Below, piece by piece: positions 24,693 through 33,141 of a stretch of DNA of 64,000 bases. The first letter of the stretch is position 1. Every line of letters starts with the position of its first letter. Both the position numbers and the translations under genes were made by a program. The stretch comes from an uncultured Phascolarctobacterium sp. (GTDB lineage Bacteria; Bacillota; Negativicutes; Acidaminococcales; Acidaminococcaceae). The stretch lies in the NCBI GenBank assembly GCA_900541915.1, contig UQLS01000005.1, positions 56,720 through 120,719 on the forward strand. Direction: 5' to 3'. A model generated the notes under the pieces. The model was given only the letters and a program-made list of their open reading frames with translations. It had not been told where the DNA came from and made no database searches.

Positions 24693-24727
24693 AAAAAGCT
24701 CTCCATATTAATATGGAGAGCTTTTTT
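24693..24727. terminator. Bidirectional intrinsic terminator
   Basis: A perfect palindrome (GCTCTCCATA with its complement, TTAA loop) flanked by A5 and T6 separates the convergent pseudopilus and phosphoesterase genes. Confidence 0.87.
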
Positions 24728-25418
24728 ATAGGATTTTATAAAGTTGGAATTGTTGGGTATCACAGGAAACTAATTTATAGTTTATACCTGTACGCTGACC
24801 CTCATATACAGAAATGTGGTTTTCACCATGGATATGACCGTAAACACAATGACTGACATTATATTTTTCCAAAAGGTCAGTAAAAAGTGTATGCTCCTCA
24901 GCAGCAAAGAGAGGCGGATAATGAAAGACGCAGATAATGTTTTCTGCCTGCTGTTTAGCTGCTGCCTGCAGAGAAAGTTCCAGACGGATGCTTTCGCGCT
25001 GATATATTTTCTGGTCTTCCGGAGTGAAGTTATCGGAAGAAGGCAATATCCAGCCACGGGTACCGCAGATGGCGTTATTACCGATCATAATACAGTTGTT
25101 TTGTAAAAATTGAAACTTATTCTCCGTGAATTGCTGCATTTTTTTTAAGCTGGTCCACCAATAATCGTGGTTGCCGCGCAGCAGTATTTTTTCGCCCGGC
25201 AGTTGTGCCAGCCATTGCAGATCGCTTTTAGCTTCTTCCAGCTGCAGGGCCCAGGAAATATCGCCGCAGATAATTACAGTATCTTCTGCTGTAACTGTTT
25301 GCAGCCAGTTATTTTTGATTTTTTCTTTATGACCGGCCCAGTGTTCACCAAAAATTTCCATAGGTTTGCTGGGAGGTTCTCCGGAAAGGTGTAAATCTCC
25401 AATAGCGTAAATATGCAT
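24726..25418 (-). CDS. Calcineurin-like metallophosphoesterase
   Basis: A 230-residue cytoplasmic metallophosphoesterase. The dinuclear metal motifs are GDLHL near the start, ICGDISWA near residue 50, RGNHDYWW near 80, and VFHYPP and YGHIHGE later. The substrate is unknown. AAAGAGG lies five bases before the ATG. It is a single-gene unit. Confidence 0.88.
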   Translation of the reverse strand: MHIYAIGDLHLSGEPPSKPMEIFGEHWAGHKEKIKNNWLQTVTAEDTVIICGDISWALQLEEAKSDLQWLAQLPGEKILLRGNHDYWWTSLKKMQQFTENKFQFLQNNCIMIGNNAICGTRGWILPSSDNFTPEDQKIYQRESIRLELSLQAAAKQQAENIICVFHYPPLFAAEEHTLFTDLLEKYNVSHCVYGHIHGENHISVYEGQRTGINYKLVSCDTQQFQLYKIL

Positions 25419-25524
25419 AAGTACCTCTTTTGCTGAGTATTCTTATCAATAATATTATCATAAATTTACGCTGCTTATAGATATAATAGAGAAAAAATTT
25501 TGTGATAAATATTGCTGTTGAGAT

Positions 25525-25556
25525 AAAAAATAAGCCGGAAACTTTGTTCCGGCTTA
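25525..25556 (-). terminator. Intrinsic terminator after the amt-PII gene
   Basis: On the minus strand TAAGCCGGAA pairs with TTCCGGCTTA, followed by a T6 run. Confidence 0.85.
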
Positions 25557-25569
25557 TTAGGTTAAATAA

Positions 25570-27243
25570 TCAGTGTTTTGTGTTGTCTAAAGGTAAATCC
25601 TGTAATGCGTCAAAACCGGTTTCGCCAGTTCTGATTTTAACAACGTCTTCGACATCATAAACAAAGATTTTACCATCACCGTATTTACCGGTAAAAAGTA
25701 CTTGCTTTGCCGTGTTGATGACTGTTTCAACAGGCAGAGCGGAGACCACCAGTTCTACCTTGATTTTAGGCAGTAAGTATGCGGCTACTTCTGCACCACG
25801 ATACATTTCTGTCTGTCCCTTTTGGATACCGTAGCCTAATACCTTGGTAACGGTCATACCGGTAACACCTAATTTATCAAGAGCAGCTTTCAGTGCTTCA
25901 AATCTGTTTTGAGAGGTTATAATAACAACCTTACTCATTTTAATTTTGCCTTTGGCAGAAGCTTTAGTAAAGGTTACAGGCTCATAGGTACTGGTATGAG
26001 AATGAGGCAGGTATTCAGTTACTGGCATAAAGTCAGCATAGCTGCTGGCAAGGCCATGCTCTTCCATGTCAAGACCAGAGATTTCTTCCTGCGGAGATAC
26101 ACGCAGGCCGATAGTTTTATCCAGCAATTTGAAGATAATGGTCATGGTGATAAATACATACGCTGCAACTGCAATGATGCCAGTCAGCTGTGTTACAAGC
26201 AGGTCGCTGGAACCGGAGTAGAACAGCCCGCCTTTTTCGGCGAAGAGACCGACACAGATGGTACCGAAAGCACCGCAGACGCCGTGAACGGAGATAGCGC
26301 CGACCGGGTCGTCAATTTTAAGTTTCTGGTCAAAGAATTCTACAGCTATAACAACAAGGATGCCTGCAAGGGTACCAATGCAGAAGGCTCCGGCAACACT
26401 TACCATATCGCAGCCCGCAGTGATGCCTACCAGACCTGCAAGTGCGCCGTTGAGTGTCATGGAAACATCCGGTTTGCCATAGCGGGCCCAGGTGTAGAAC
26501 ATAGTAGCAGTAGCACCGGCAGCAGCGGCCATATTGGTAGTCACAAAGATTCTAGACATGGATATTAAAGCAGTATCGCCGGTAGCGCAGACAGTGGAGC
26601 AGCCATTAAAGCCAAACCAGCCGAACCATAACAGGAATACGCCGAGAGCGCCGAGGGTAAGGCTGTGACCGGGAATAGCGTTGACGGTTCCGTCCGGATT
26701 ATATTTACCGATACGGGGACCGAGCAGCTTAGCGCCTACTAAAGCTGCAATACCGCCTACCATATGTACGGCTGTGGAGCCGGCGAAATCATGGAAGCCT
26801 AACTGAGAGAGCCAGCCTCCGCCCCAAATCCAGTGCCCTGAAACAGGATAGATTAATGCACTGATAAGGATGCTGTAAATGCAGTATACAGAGAATTTAG
26901 TACGTTCTGCCATAGCACCGGAAACAATTGTTGCTGCAGTAGCGCAGAATACGGTCTGAAAAATAATGAACGCCATGGACGGGAACGAAGAGCTGTAATC
27001 ACCCATGATAAAGAAGTCCGGTATACCGAGAATACCCTTATAATCGCTGCCGAACATCAGGCCAAAGCCGATAACCCAGAAGACAATGGAGCCGAGAGCA
27101 AGGTCCATAAAGTTTTTCATGACGATGTTGCCGGCATTTTTAGCTCTGGTGAAGCCTGTTTCTACCATAGCAAAGCCGGGCTGCATGGAAAAAACCATGA
27201 AAGCCCCGATAAGAACCCAGATGGTGTCTGTTGCAGAATACAT
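25570..27243 (-). CDS. amt: Ammonium transporter fused to a PII signal protein (Amt-GlnK)
   Basis: A 557-residue fusion. Residues 1 to about 410 are a full Amt/Rh channel with 11 expected membrane helices (GFAMVETGFTRAKN; FNGCSTVCATGDTALISM; HGVCGAFGTICVG), ending in the cytoplasm. After a short linker, residues about 436-545 form a complete PII domain (SKVVIITSQNRFEALKAAL; LGYGIQKGQTEMYRGAEV; YGDGKIFVYDVEDVVKIRTGE). The T-loop tyrosine that GlnD uridylylates in proteobacteria is replaced by valine (RGAEV rather than RGAEY). AGGAGGG is eight bases before ATG 27243. It follows glutamine synthetase III, so ammonium uptake and assimilation are linked. Confidence 0.92.
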   Translation of the reverse strand: MYSATDTIWVLIGAFMVFSMQPGFAMVETGFTRAKNAGNIVMKNFMDLALGSIVFWVIGFGLMFGSDYKGILGIPDFFIMGDYSSSFPSMAFIIFQTVFCATAATIVSGAMAERTKFSVYCIYSILISALIYPVSGHWIWGGGWLSQLGFHDFAGSTAVHMVGGIAALVGAKLLGPRIGKYNPDGTVNAIPGHSLTLGALGVFLLWFGWFGFNGCSTVCATGDTALISMSRIFVTTNMAAAAGATATMFYTWARYGKPDVSMTLNGALAGLVGITAGCDMVSVAGAFCIGTLAGILVVIAVEFFDQKLKIDDPVGAISVHGVCGAFGTICVGLFAEKGGLFYSGSSDLLVTQLTGIIAVAAYVFITMTIIFKLLDKTIGLRVSPQEEISGLDMEEHGLASSYADFMPVTEYLPHSHTSTYEPVTFTKASAKGKIKMSKVVIITSQNRFEALKAALDKLGVTGMTVTKVLGYGIQKGQTEMYRGAEVAAYLLPKIKVELVVSALPVETVINTAKQVLFTGKYGDGKIFVYDVEDVVKIRTGETGFDALQDLPLDNTKH

Positions 27244-27270
27244 TTTAAAATCCCTCCTGAAAATAATTGC

Positions 27271-27306
27271 AAAAAAAGAGAGGTACATCCTTGAAGGATG
27301 CACCTC
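27271..27306 (-). terminator. Intercistronic terminator between glnN and amt
   Basis: On the minus strand GAGGTGCATCC and GGATGTACCTC (one G-U pair) form an 11-base stem followed, after two bases, by T7. It would limit read-through from glutamine synthetase into the transporter gene. Confidence 0.75.
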
Positions 27307-27330
27307 GTTGTGCCATAAGATAAAATTTTA

Positions 27331-29418
27331 TCAGTCGTTAACGCCGAAAAGCAGCTCACCATAGGTAGGATAGGGCAGATATTTTTCACCCAGCAGGGCT
27401 TCTGCTTTATCTGCTGCTGTACGGAGCTCTTCCATAGCGGATAATACGCTGTCGTGATAGAAGTTAGCAGCTTCTTTACTGGATGCTATGTCTGCTGCTG
27501 CAGTTAGGGCAGCTTCCAGTTTTTCTGCTGCTGCATATATTTCACTGCCGTAAGCGGAAAGCTTTTCTGCCAGTTTAGCTTCAAAGCCGGCAGAGATGCC
27601 TGCGGCTTTTTTATCTAGTGCGGCGGAAGTCAAATCGCTTTCGTAGGCATTGAGAGCGGGCAGGATATCCTTATGCAGCATTTCCAGCATTGTGGAGGCT
27701 TCTATTTTTAAGACAGTGCAGTAGTTTTCCAGCAGGATTTCTACACGTGATTTAACTTCTGCGGCTGTAAAGATATTATGTTTTTCAAAAAGAGCGATGT
27801 TTTTGGCATCTGCCAGATGCGGCAAAGCTGCGGGAGTTGATTTAAGATTGAGCAGGCCGCGTTTTTCGGCTTCGTGAACCCATTCATCAGTGTAGCCGTT
27901 GCCGTTGAAGACAATGCGTTTGTGAGCAAGATAGGTTTCGCGTACCAGCTCATAAATTGCTTTTTCAATATCAGCGGCATCTTCCAGTTTATCAGCAAAC
28001 TCATCCAGTTCTTCGGCAACAATAGTATTCAGAACGATGTTGGGGCCGGAGATGGAGAACATACTGCCCGGCATACGGAATTCAAACTTATTGCCGGTAA
28101 AGGCGAATGGAGAGGTTCTGTTTCTGTCGGTGTTGTCTTTTACTAAAGCCGGGATGGTATCATCGCTGACTTTCATATAGGTAACAGGAGTGCTGTCGTA
28201 AGTCTTGCCGGCAGCAATGGCTTCCAGAATGCCTGTGAGTTCTGTACCCAGGAACATGGATACAATTGCGGGAGGAGCTTCGTTGGCTCCCAGACGATGG
28301 TCATTGCCTGCGCTGGCTACGGAAATACGCAGCAGATCCTGATATTCGTCCACTGCTTTGATGATAGCTGCTAATAACAGCAGAAAACGGGTATTTTTAT
28401 AGGGTTCTTTGCCAGGATCAAGCAGATTCATACCTTCTGCTGTACTTAAAGACCAGTTGTTATGTTTACCGCTGCCGTTAACGCCGGCAAAGGGTTTTTC
28501 ATGCAGCAGGCAGACTAAGCCGTGGCGCAGGGCTACACGCTTCATAAACTCCATAGTCAGCTGGTTATGGTCAGCGGCTACGTTGGTAGAAGTAAAGATA
28601 GGCGCCAGTTCATGCTGCGCGGGGGCAACTTCGTTATGTTCTGTTTTTGCCAGTACGCCAAGCTTCCAAAGTTCTTCATCCAGCTCTTTCATAAAGGCCA
28701 TAACGCGCGGTTTAATCATACCGAAATAATGGTCATCCAGTTCCTGACCACGAGGCGATTTAGCACCAAAAAGCGTACGGCCGGTATAAACAAGATCTTT
28801 ACGTTTTTCCCACATTTTTTTATCAACCAGGAAATATTCCTGTTCCGGACCAACTGTGCTGGTTACTTTAGCTGTGTTGATGCCCAGCAGCTTAAGAATG
28901 CGGCAGGCTGCTTTGCTGACTGCCGTCATGGAACGCAGCAGCGGTGTCTTTTTATCTAATACCTCTCCGGTATAGGAACAGAAAGCGGTAGGAATGCACA
29001 GGCAATCATCTTTGATAAAGGCATAAGAGGTTGGGTCCCAGGCTGTATAGCCGCGTGCTTCAAAGGTAGCGCGCAGACCGCCGGACGGGAAGCTGGAAGC
29101 ATCAGGTTCGCCTTGAATTAATTCCTTGCCGGAAAAGTCCATAATGGCTCTGCCTTCAGCTGTAGGTGCGATGAAGCTTTCATGTTTTTCTGCGGTAATG
29201 CCGGTCATGGGCTGGAACCAGTGAGTGAAATGAGTAGCGCCATGTTCCAGCGCCCAGTCTTTCATAGCATTAGCGATAACATTAGCCATGGTCAAATCTA
29301 AAGGACGGCTTTCTAATACTGCTTCTTTAAATGCTTTGTAGGTAGCAGTCGGCAGACGGTCTTTCATGATAGTTTCGTTAAATACTAGGCTGCCGAAAAG
29401 TTTTGGTACATCTTTCAT
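27331..29418 (-). CDS. glnN: Glutamine synthetase type III
   Basis: A 695-residue GSIII enzyme that makes glutamine from glutamate, ammonia and ATP. The long N-terminal domain (ATHFTHWFQPMTGITAEKHESF), GPEQEYFLVDK, NEVAPAQHELAPIF, NGSGKHNNWS and GNDHRLGANEAPPAI are typical of GSIII, and the length separates it from GSI (about 450). GGGAGG lies eight bases before the ATG. Expression starts at a strong promoter (29540-29568) and must pass an attenuator-like terminator. Confidence 0.96.
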   Translation of the reverse strand: MKDVPKLFGSLVFNETIMKDRLPTATYKAFKEAVLESRPLDLTMANVIANAMKDWALEHGATHFTHWFQPMTGITAEKHESFIAPTAEGRAIMDFSGKELIQGEPDASSFPSGGLRATFEARGYTAWDPTSYAFIKDDCLCIPTAFCSYTGEVLDKKTPLLRSMTAVSKAACRILKLLGINTAKVTSTVGPEQEYFLVDKKMWEKRKDLVYTGRTLFGAKSPRGQELDDHYFGMIKPRVMAFMKELDEELWKLGVLAKTEHNEVAPAQHELAPIFTSTNVAADHNQLTMEFMKRVALRHGLVCLLHEKPFAGVNGSGKHNNWSLSTAEGMNLLDPGKEPYKNTRFLLLLAAIIKAVDEYQDLLRISVASAGNDHRLGANEAPPAIVSMFLGTELTGILEAIAAGKTYDSTPVTYMKVSDDTIPALVKDNTDRNRTSPFAFTGNKFEFRMPGSMFSISGPNIVLNTIVAEELDEFADKLEDAADIEKAIYELVRETYLAHKRIVFNGNGYTDEWVHEAEKRGLLNLKSTPAALPHLADAKNIALFEKHNIFTAAEVKSRVEILLENYCTVLKIEASTMLEMLHKDILPALNAYESDLTSAALDKKAAGISAGFEAKLAEKLSAYGSEIYAAAEKLEAALTAAADIASSKEAANFYHDSVLSAMEELRTAADKAEALLGEKYLPYPTYGELLFGVND

Positions 29419-29470
29419 AATAAAAACCTCCCTGAATTGTGTTGGGTATTGTTTTTATTCCCCTCAGAAT

Positions 29471-29533
29471 AAAACAAAAAAGCAACAACGCGGTTTAAGA
29501 TAGTCATGCTATCCAACAACCACGTTGTTGCTT
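29471..29533 (-). terminator. Attenuator-like terminator in the glnN leader
   Basis: On the minus strand AAGCAACAACG (29533-29523) pairs with CGTTGTTGCTT (29490-29480) and is followed by T6. The predicted start of transcription is the first base of the 5' arm. That arm can instead form a six-base-pair hairpin (29532-29515) with the hexaloop AACGTG, excluding the terminator. A second hairpin (GATAG/CTATC) lies in the terminator loop. Confidence 0.7.
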
Positions 29534-29539
29534 ATGCTC

Positions 29540-29568
29540 ATTATAAAAACAAAGAGCTGATTTGTAAA
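29540..29568 (-). promoter_or_regulatory. glnN promoter
   Basis: TTTACA (29568-29563), 17-base spacer and perfect TATAAT (29545-29540) on the minus strand. The rest of the 345-base gap up to 29763 is AT-rich and holds the upstream region of the next plus-strand gene. Confidence 0.8.
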
Positions 29569-29718
29569 GAGAAAATGATACAAAAATAAAAGATTTATTA
29601 TTATAAAAATTGAAAAAATTACAAAAATAACAGTAAACTATAAGGCCTATAAATAATATCTCAAGATGGGGTTAAGTAAATATCTGCTGCTTAGGGCAGG
29701 AAAAACATTATTGGTATA

Positions 29719-29735
29719 GAATATCTTCTATATTC
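29719..29735. promoter_or_regulatory. Small palindrome upstream of the sulfite-reductase-like gene
   Basis: GAATAT and ATATTC are separated by five bases, 29 bases before the ATG of the next gene. It could be an operator; no regulator is suggested by the neighbours. Confidence 0.35.
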
Positions 29736-29763
29736 ATAATTATGTACGAACGGAGTGTAGAAT

Positions 29764-30438
29764 ATGACTTTTGGTGCTATAGTACAGAAAAACGGATTTT
29801 ATGCCCTGCGTATTTTAGGCAGCTGCGGACAATTTACTGCTGAGGAGCTTTTGAATTTAGCCAAACTGGTACAGAAATTTGGTAAAGGCTGTGTTACAGC
29901 TACCAGCAGAGGCACAATTGAACTGGAAGGCATCAGTGAAACTGAGCTGGAAGAAGCAGTTGCGGCCATTCAGGCAGCAGGACTTAGATTAGGCGGTACA
30001 GGAGCTACGGTAAGAGCCGTAGTTGCCTGCAAAGGAACTGCTTGCCGCCGGGGAATGTATGACGTACATGCTTTGGCCTGCCGTTTTGATGAACAGTTTT
30101 ATGGCTTGGAAGTACCGAAGAAATTCAAGATTGGCGTTTTTGGCTGTATCAACAGTCTTGGTAAGGCTATGGCGCAGGATGTCGGTATTATGCCGTCCTT
30201 TACCAAGCTCGGCTGTCTGGAGTTATATGTAGGCGGTCTGGCAGGAAGCAGGCCGATGCATGGCAGACATATTGCCGTACCGTTGACGCAGGAACAGGCT
30301 ATCAAGGCTGTAGCCTTTATTATTGATTTATATTGCCAAAAGGGCAAATATCCGCAGCGTCTGCGTGCTGTGCTGGACGGACAACCTGAATTATGGGATG
30401 AAATAGAACAGTATGTAAGACAGCTGGCTGCTGAATAA
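29764..30438 (+). CDS. Nitrite/sulfite reductase-like iron-sulfur protein (degenerate cluster site)
   Basis: A 224-residue protein of the nitrite/sulfite reductase family, small form. The ferredoxin-like half-domain (TATSRGTIELEGI) is followed by the expected siroheme-[4Fe-4S] region. The normal ligands are C-x5-C and C-x3-C. Here the first pair is C-x4-C (Cys89, Cys94), and the second has Cys128 with Leu132 in place of the last cysteine (GCINSLG). It may bind a different cluster or be non-catalytic. It sits 33 bases upstream of the hydrogenase-like gene and is probably co-transcribed with it. Confidence 0.75.
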   Translation: MTFGAIVQKNGFYALRILGSCGQFTAEELLNLAKLVQKFGKGCVTATSRGTIELEGISETELEEAVAAIQAAGLRLGGTGATVRAVVACKGTACRRGMYDVHALACRFDEQFYGLEVPKKFKIGVFGCINSLGKAMAQDVGIMPSFTKLGCLELYVGGLAGSRPMHGRHIAVPLTQEQAIKAVAFIIDLYCQKGKYPQRLRAVLDGQPELWDEIEQYVRQLAAE

Positions 30439-30471
30439 TATTGCCGAAAAATATTGAGGGAGGAAAATACC

Positions 30472-31926
30472 ATGGAGCTTACAGCAGTAGTACAGCTGCG
30501 CAGGATGGTGCTGGAGCATTTAGCACGCTATACCTGGAACGATCAGCTGCCGGAGCATGTATATGATATTTTGCAGGAAGTGCGTGAAGACACGCCGCGT
30601 TATCGCTGCTGTGTTTACAAAGAACGTGCTGTATTGAAAAATCGTATCAATATGGCTTTGGGGCAGACCTGCGATCTCAATATTATTGAAGCTGCAAAAC
30701 TGACTTTGAATACACCGGAACGCAAGGATTTACCTGTAATTGATGTTTTGCCGGTGGCCTGTGACCAATGTCCTATTGAAACGTACTTTGTCAGTGATGC
30801 CTGCCGTCATTGCATTACCCATAAATGTATGGATAACTGCCCGAAAAAGGCTATTAGCCTGTATCAGAACAGGGCTTTTATTGACCGTAATAAATGTGTG
30901 GAGTGCGGACGCTGCAAAGCTGTATGTCCTTATGGCGCTATTTTGGAAATACGCAGACCCTGTGTACGTGCCTGTGCGTTAGGTGCGGTAAGCGTTAACA
31001 AGGATAAAAAAGCGGTTATTGACCATGAAAAATGCGTGGAATGCGGTGCTTGTCGCAGTGCCTGCCCATTTGGCGCTATTGATGAGCGCAGCAACATTGT
31101 ACGTGTCATTTTAGAGATTAAAAAGGGCAAGAAAGTCGTTGCCATGGTAGCTCCATCAGCTGCCGGCCAGTTTGGTTTTAAAGTCGAGGTAGGACAATTT
31201 TACAGCGCACTAAAAGCAGCGGGCTTTGCCGATGTGGTTGAAGTTGCTGTCGGTGCCGATATTACCAGCGTGAAGGAAGCAGAAGAGTATTTGGAAAAAG
31301 TACCGGAGAAGCAGCAGGTAATGACAAGCTCCTGCTGCCCGGCCTTTGTTAATCTGATTCGCAAGCATGTGCCGGAAATGGCAGATAAGATTTCTGAAAC
31401 TCCCTCGCCAATGGTTTCCTGCGGAGAACTGGTTAAAAAGCTGCATCCCGATGCCTTGACTGTGTTTATCGGTCCCTGCATTGCCAAAAAATCAGAAGGC
31501 AGACAACATAGTGACGTTATTGATTATGTTATGACTTTTGAAGAGATTGATTGCATGCTTAAGGGTAAAGATATCAGTATTGAACAGCAGCCGGCGGAAG
31601 AGTATGAACGCGACGGTTCCAGACTGGGACTTGGCTTCCCGCTGTACGCAGGTGTAACAGCGGCCGTAAAAGCTACGGTAGAAGCTAAGGGCGGACAGGT
31701 AGAGCAGGCGCATTATGCTGCCGGACTGGATAATTGCCGAAGTGACCTGGAGCAGGTAAGTAAGGGAACGCTTGCCTGCAGCTATTTTGAAGGCATGGCT
31801 TGTCCTAATGGCTGTATTGACGGGCCAGGTGCTGTAGCTGATTTCAGAATTAGCAAAGTGGCGCTGACAAAATATGCTGCTGCAGCTCCTGTGCAGCAGG
31901 CTGTTGACGACAAGCATACTAAATAA
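30472..31926 (+). CDS. [FeFe]-hydrogenase-like iron-only protein (group B type)
   Basis: A 484-residue protein. Several [4Fe-4S] motifs occupy the N-terminal half (CRHCITHKCMDNCP; CVECGRCKAVCP; CVECGACRSACP). The C-terminal H-domain has the three H-cluster signatures: TSSCCPAF (residues about 285-292), GPCIAKKSE (about 333-341) and EGMACPNGC (about 440-448). The pattern fits group B monomeric [FeFe] hydrogenases. ATG 30472 has GGGAGG eight bases upstream. Maturation genes (hydEFG) are not in the window. Confidence 0.85.
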   Translation: MELTAVVQLRRMVLEHLARYTWNDQLPEHVYDILQEVREDTPRYRCCVYKERAVLKNRINMALGQTCDLNIIEAAKLTLNTPERKDLPVIDVLPVACDQCPIETYFVSDACRHCITHKCMDNCPKKAISLYQNRAFIDRNKCVECGRCKAVCPYGAILEIRRPCVRACALGAVSVNKDKKAVIDHEKCVECGACRSACPFGAIDERSNIVRVILEIKKGKKVVAMVAPSAAGQFGFKVEVGQFYSALKAAGFADVVEVAVGADITSVKEAEEYLEKVPEKQQVMTSSCCPAFVNLIRKHVPEMADKISETPSPMVSCGELVKKLHPDALTVFIGPCIAKKSEGRQHSDVIDYVMTFEEIDCMLKGKDISIEQQPAEEYERDGSRLGLGFPLYAGVTAAVKATVEAKGGQVEQAHYAAGLDNCRSDLEQVSKGTLACSYFEGMACPNGCIDGPGAVADFRISKVALTKYAAAAPVQQAVDDKHTK

Positions 31927-31954
31927 AAATATAGATATCAGTTATGAAATGAGC

Positions 31955-31987
31955 AAAAGCTCCTGATACTTGGTATCAGGAGCTTTT
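31955..31987. terminator. Bidirectional intrinsic terminator
   Basis: A fifteen-base stem (AAAAGCTCCTGATAC and its complement, TTG loop) with a T run, between convergent hydrogenase-like and lysR-type genes. Confidence 0.88.
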
Positions 31988-32869
31988 TTATATTTGCTTA
32001 ATAAAATCGCTGAGAAAGAGTTTTGCCACTGAGGAAAGAGGTCTGCCTTTGACGATGGAAAGCGTTTTATCAAGAAACAGCCTTTCATCTTTAATGGTTT
32101 TGCAGACCAGCTCAGGAGGAAAGATTTCTTCTGATGATGCAGGAATGATGGCAATACCGGCATTTTCGCTGGCCCAGGTCATAGTGGAGGTTTTTGTGGT
32201 ATTGATGCTGAGTACCTGGGGGAAGATGCGTGAATCGGAGCAGACATTGAGGAAAAGGTCGGAGCAGCCGCGGGATAGACACAAAGGGACATCTTCCAAA
32301 TCATCCAAAAGGATGTTAGGTTTTTCGTTTTCCAGATAGGGGCTGTCCTTATGGAATAAGGCCATCAGCTGTTCTTTGCGGCGATAGATGGTTTCAAAAC
32401 GATTTTCCTGCAGTAAGGGAGCGTTAGCTACACCTATTTCCGTCTTGCCGTTCAGCAGCTGCTCAGTTTGCTCTGAAATAGGTACTTCGTAAAGTTCGTA
32501 GTTAATACGGGGATATTGCTTGCTGAAAGCGCTGAGATAGTTTCTGATAAAGCTGATGGACATGGAAGGAGAAAGGCTGATGCGCAGCGTACCGGAAAAA
32601 CCTGCATTGCAGTCGGAGATTTCTTTCATAACGCTGGCTTCGGCAGAACAGATATATCTGGCGGCATTGTACAGCATACAGCCGGCATCCGTAAGTTCTA
32701 TGCTGTGTCCGCCGCGTTTGACGTTCAGCAGTGTAGTGCCATACTTTTTCTGCAGGGTTTTCAGCTGATTGCTCAGCGCAGGCTGGGCGATAGAAATATT
32801 TTTTGCTGCAGCCGAGATACTGCCAGCATCGACAATGGCAATAAAATTACGATAATATTCAATATCCAT
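31988..32869 (-). CDS. LysR-family transcriptional regulator
   Basis: A 293-residue LysR regulator. The N-terminal winged helix-turn-helix (FIAIVDAGSISAAAKNISIAQPALSNQLKTL, read in parts) covers residues about 7-40, followed by the usual substrate domain. I chose ATG 32869, seven bases after GGAGG. It is divergent from the CoA-transferase/mutase operon with 272 bases between them, so it most likely controls that operon. The intervening sequence is AT-rich and I could not identify a clear promoter or T-N11-A site with confidence. Confidence 0.88.
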   Translation of the reverse strand: MDIEYYRNFIAIVDAGSISAAAKNISIAQPALSNQLKTLQKKYGTTLLNVKRGGHSIELTDAGCMLYNAARYICSAEASVMKEISDCNAGFSGTLRISLSPSMSISFIRNYLSAFSKQYPRINYELYEVPISEQTEQLLNGKTEIGVANAPLLQENRFETIYRRKEQLMALFHKDSPYLENEKPNILLDDLEDVPLCLSRGCSDLFLNVCSDSRIFPQVLSINTTKTSTMTWASENAGIAIIPASSEEIFPPELVCKTIKDERLFLDKTLSIVKGRPLSSVAKLFLSDFIKQI

Positions 32870-33141
32870 GCTCATACCTCCGCAAAATAGCAATTATTTT
32901 AGTTGCAAAACGAGCGACATATAAATAAAAATGATAGGTTTACGTTATTTTTATTATAAATTATGGAGGCTTTTATTGCAAAAAACTCTTCTAAGAAGTG
33001 AAAATAAGGCAAAATAAGGGAAATAAGCCTCAAACATATAAAAAATACATATATTTAAAACGCATTTTTGATATTTTACATTATAAGCTTTGCAGGGTAA
33101 GCTAAACACAACAGAGGTATGTATTACAGAAAAGAGGGATT

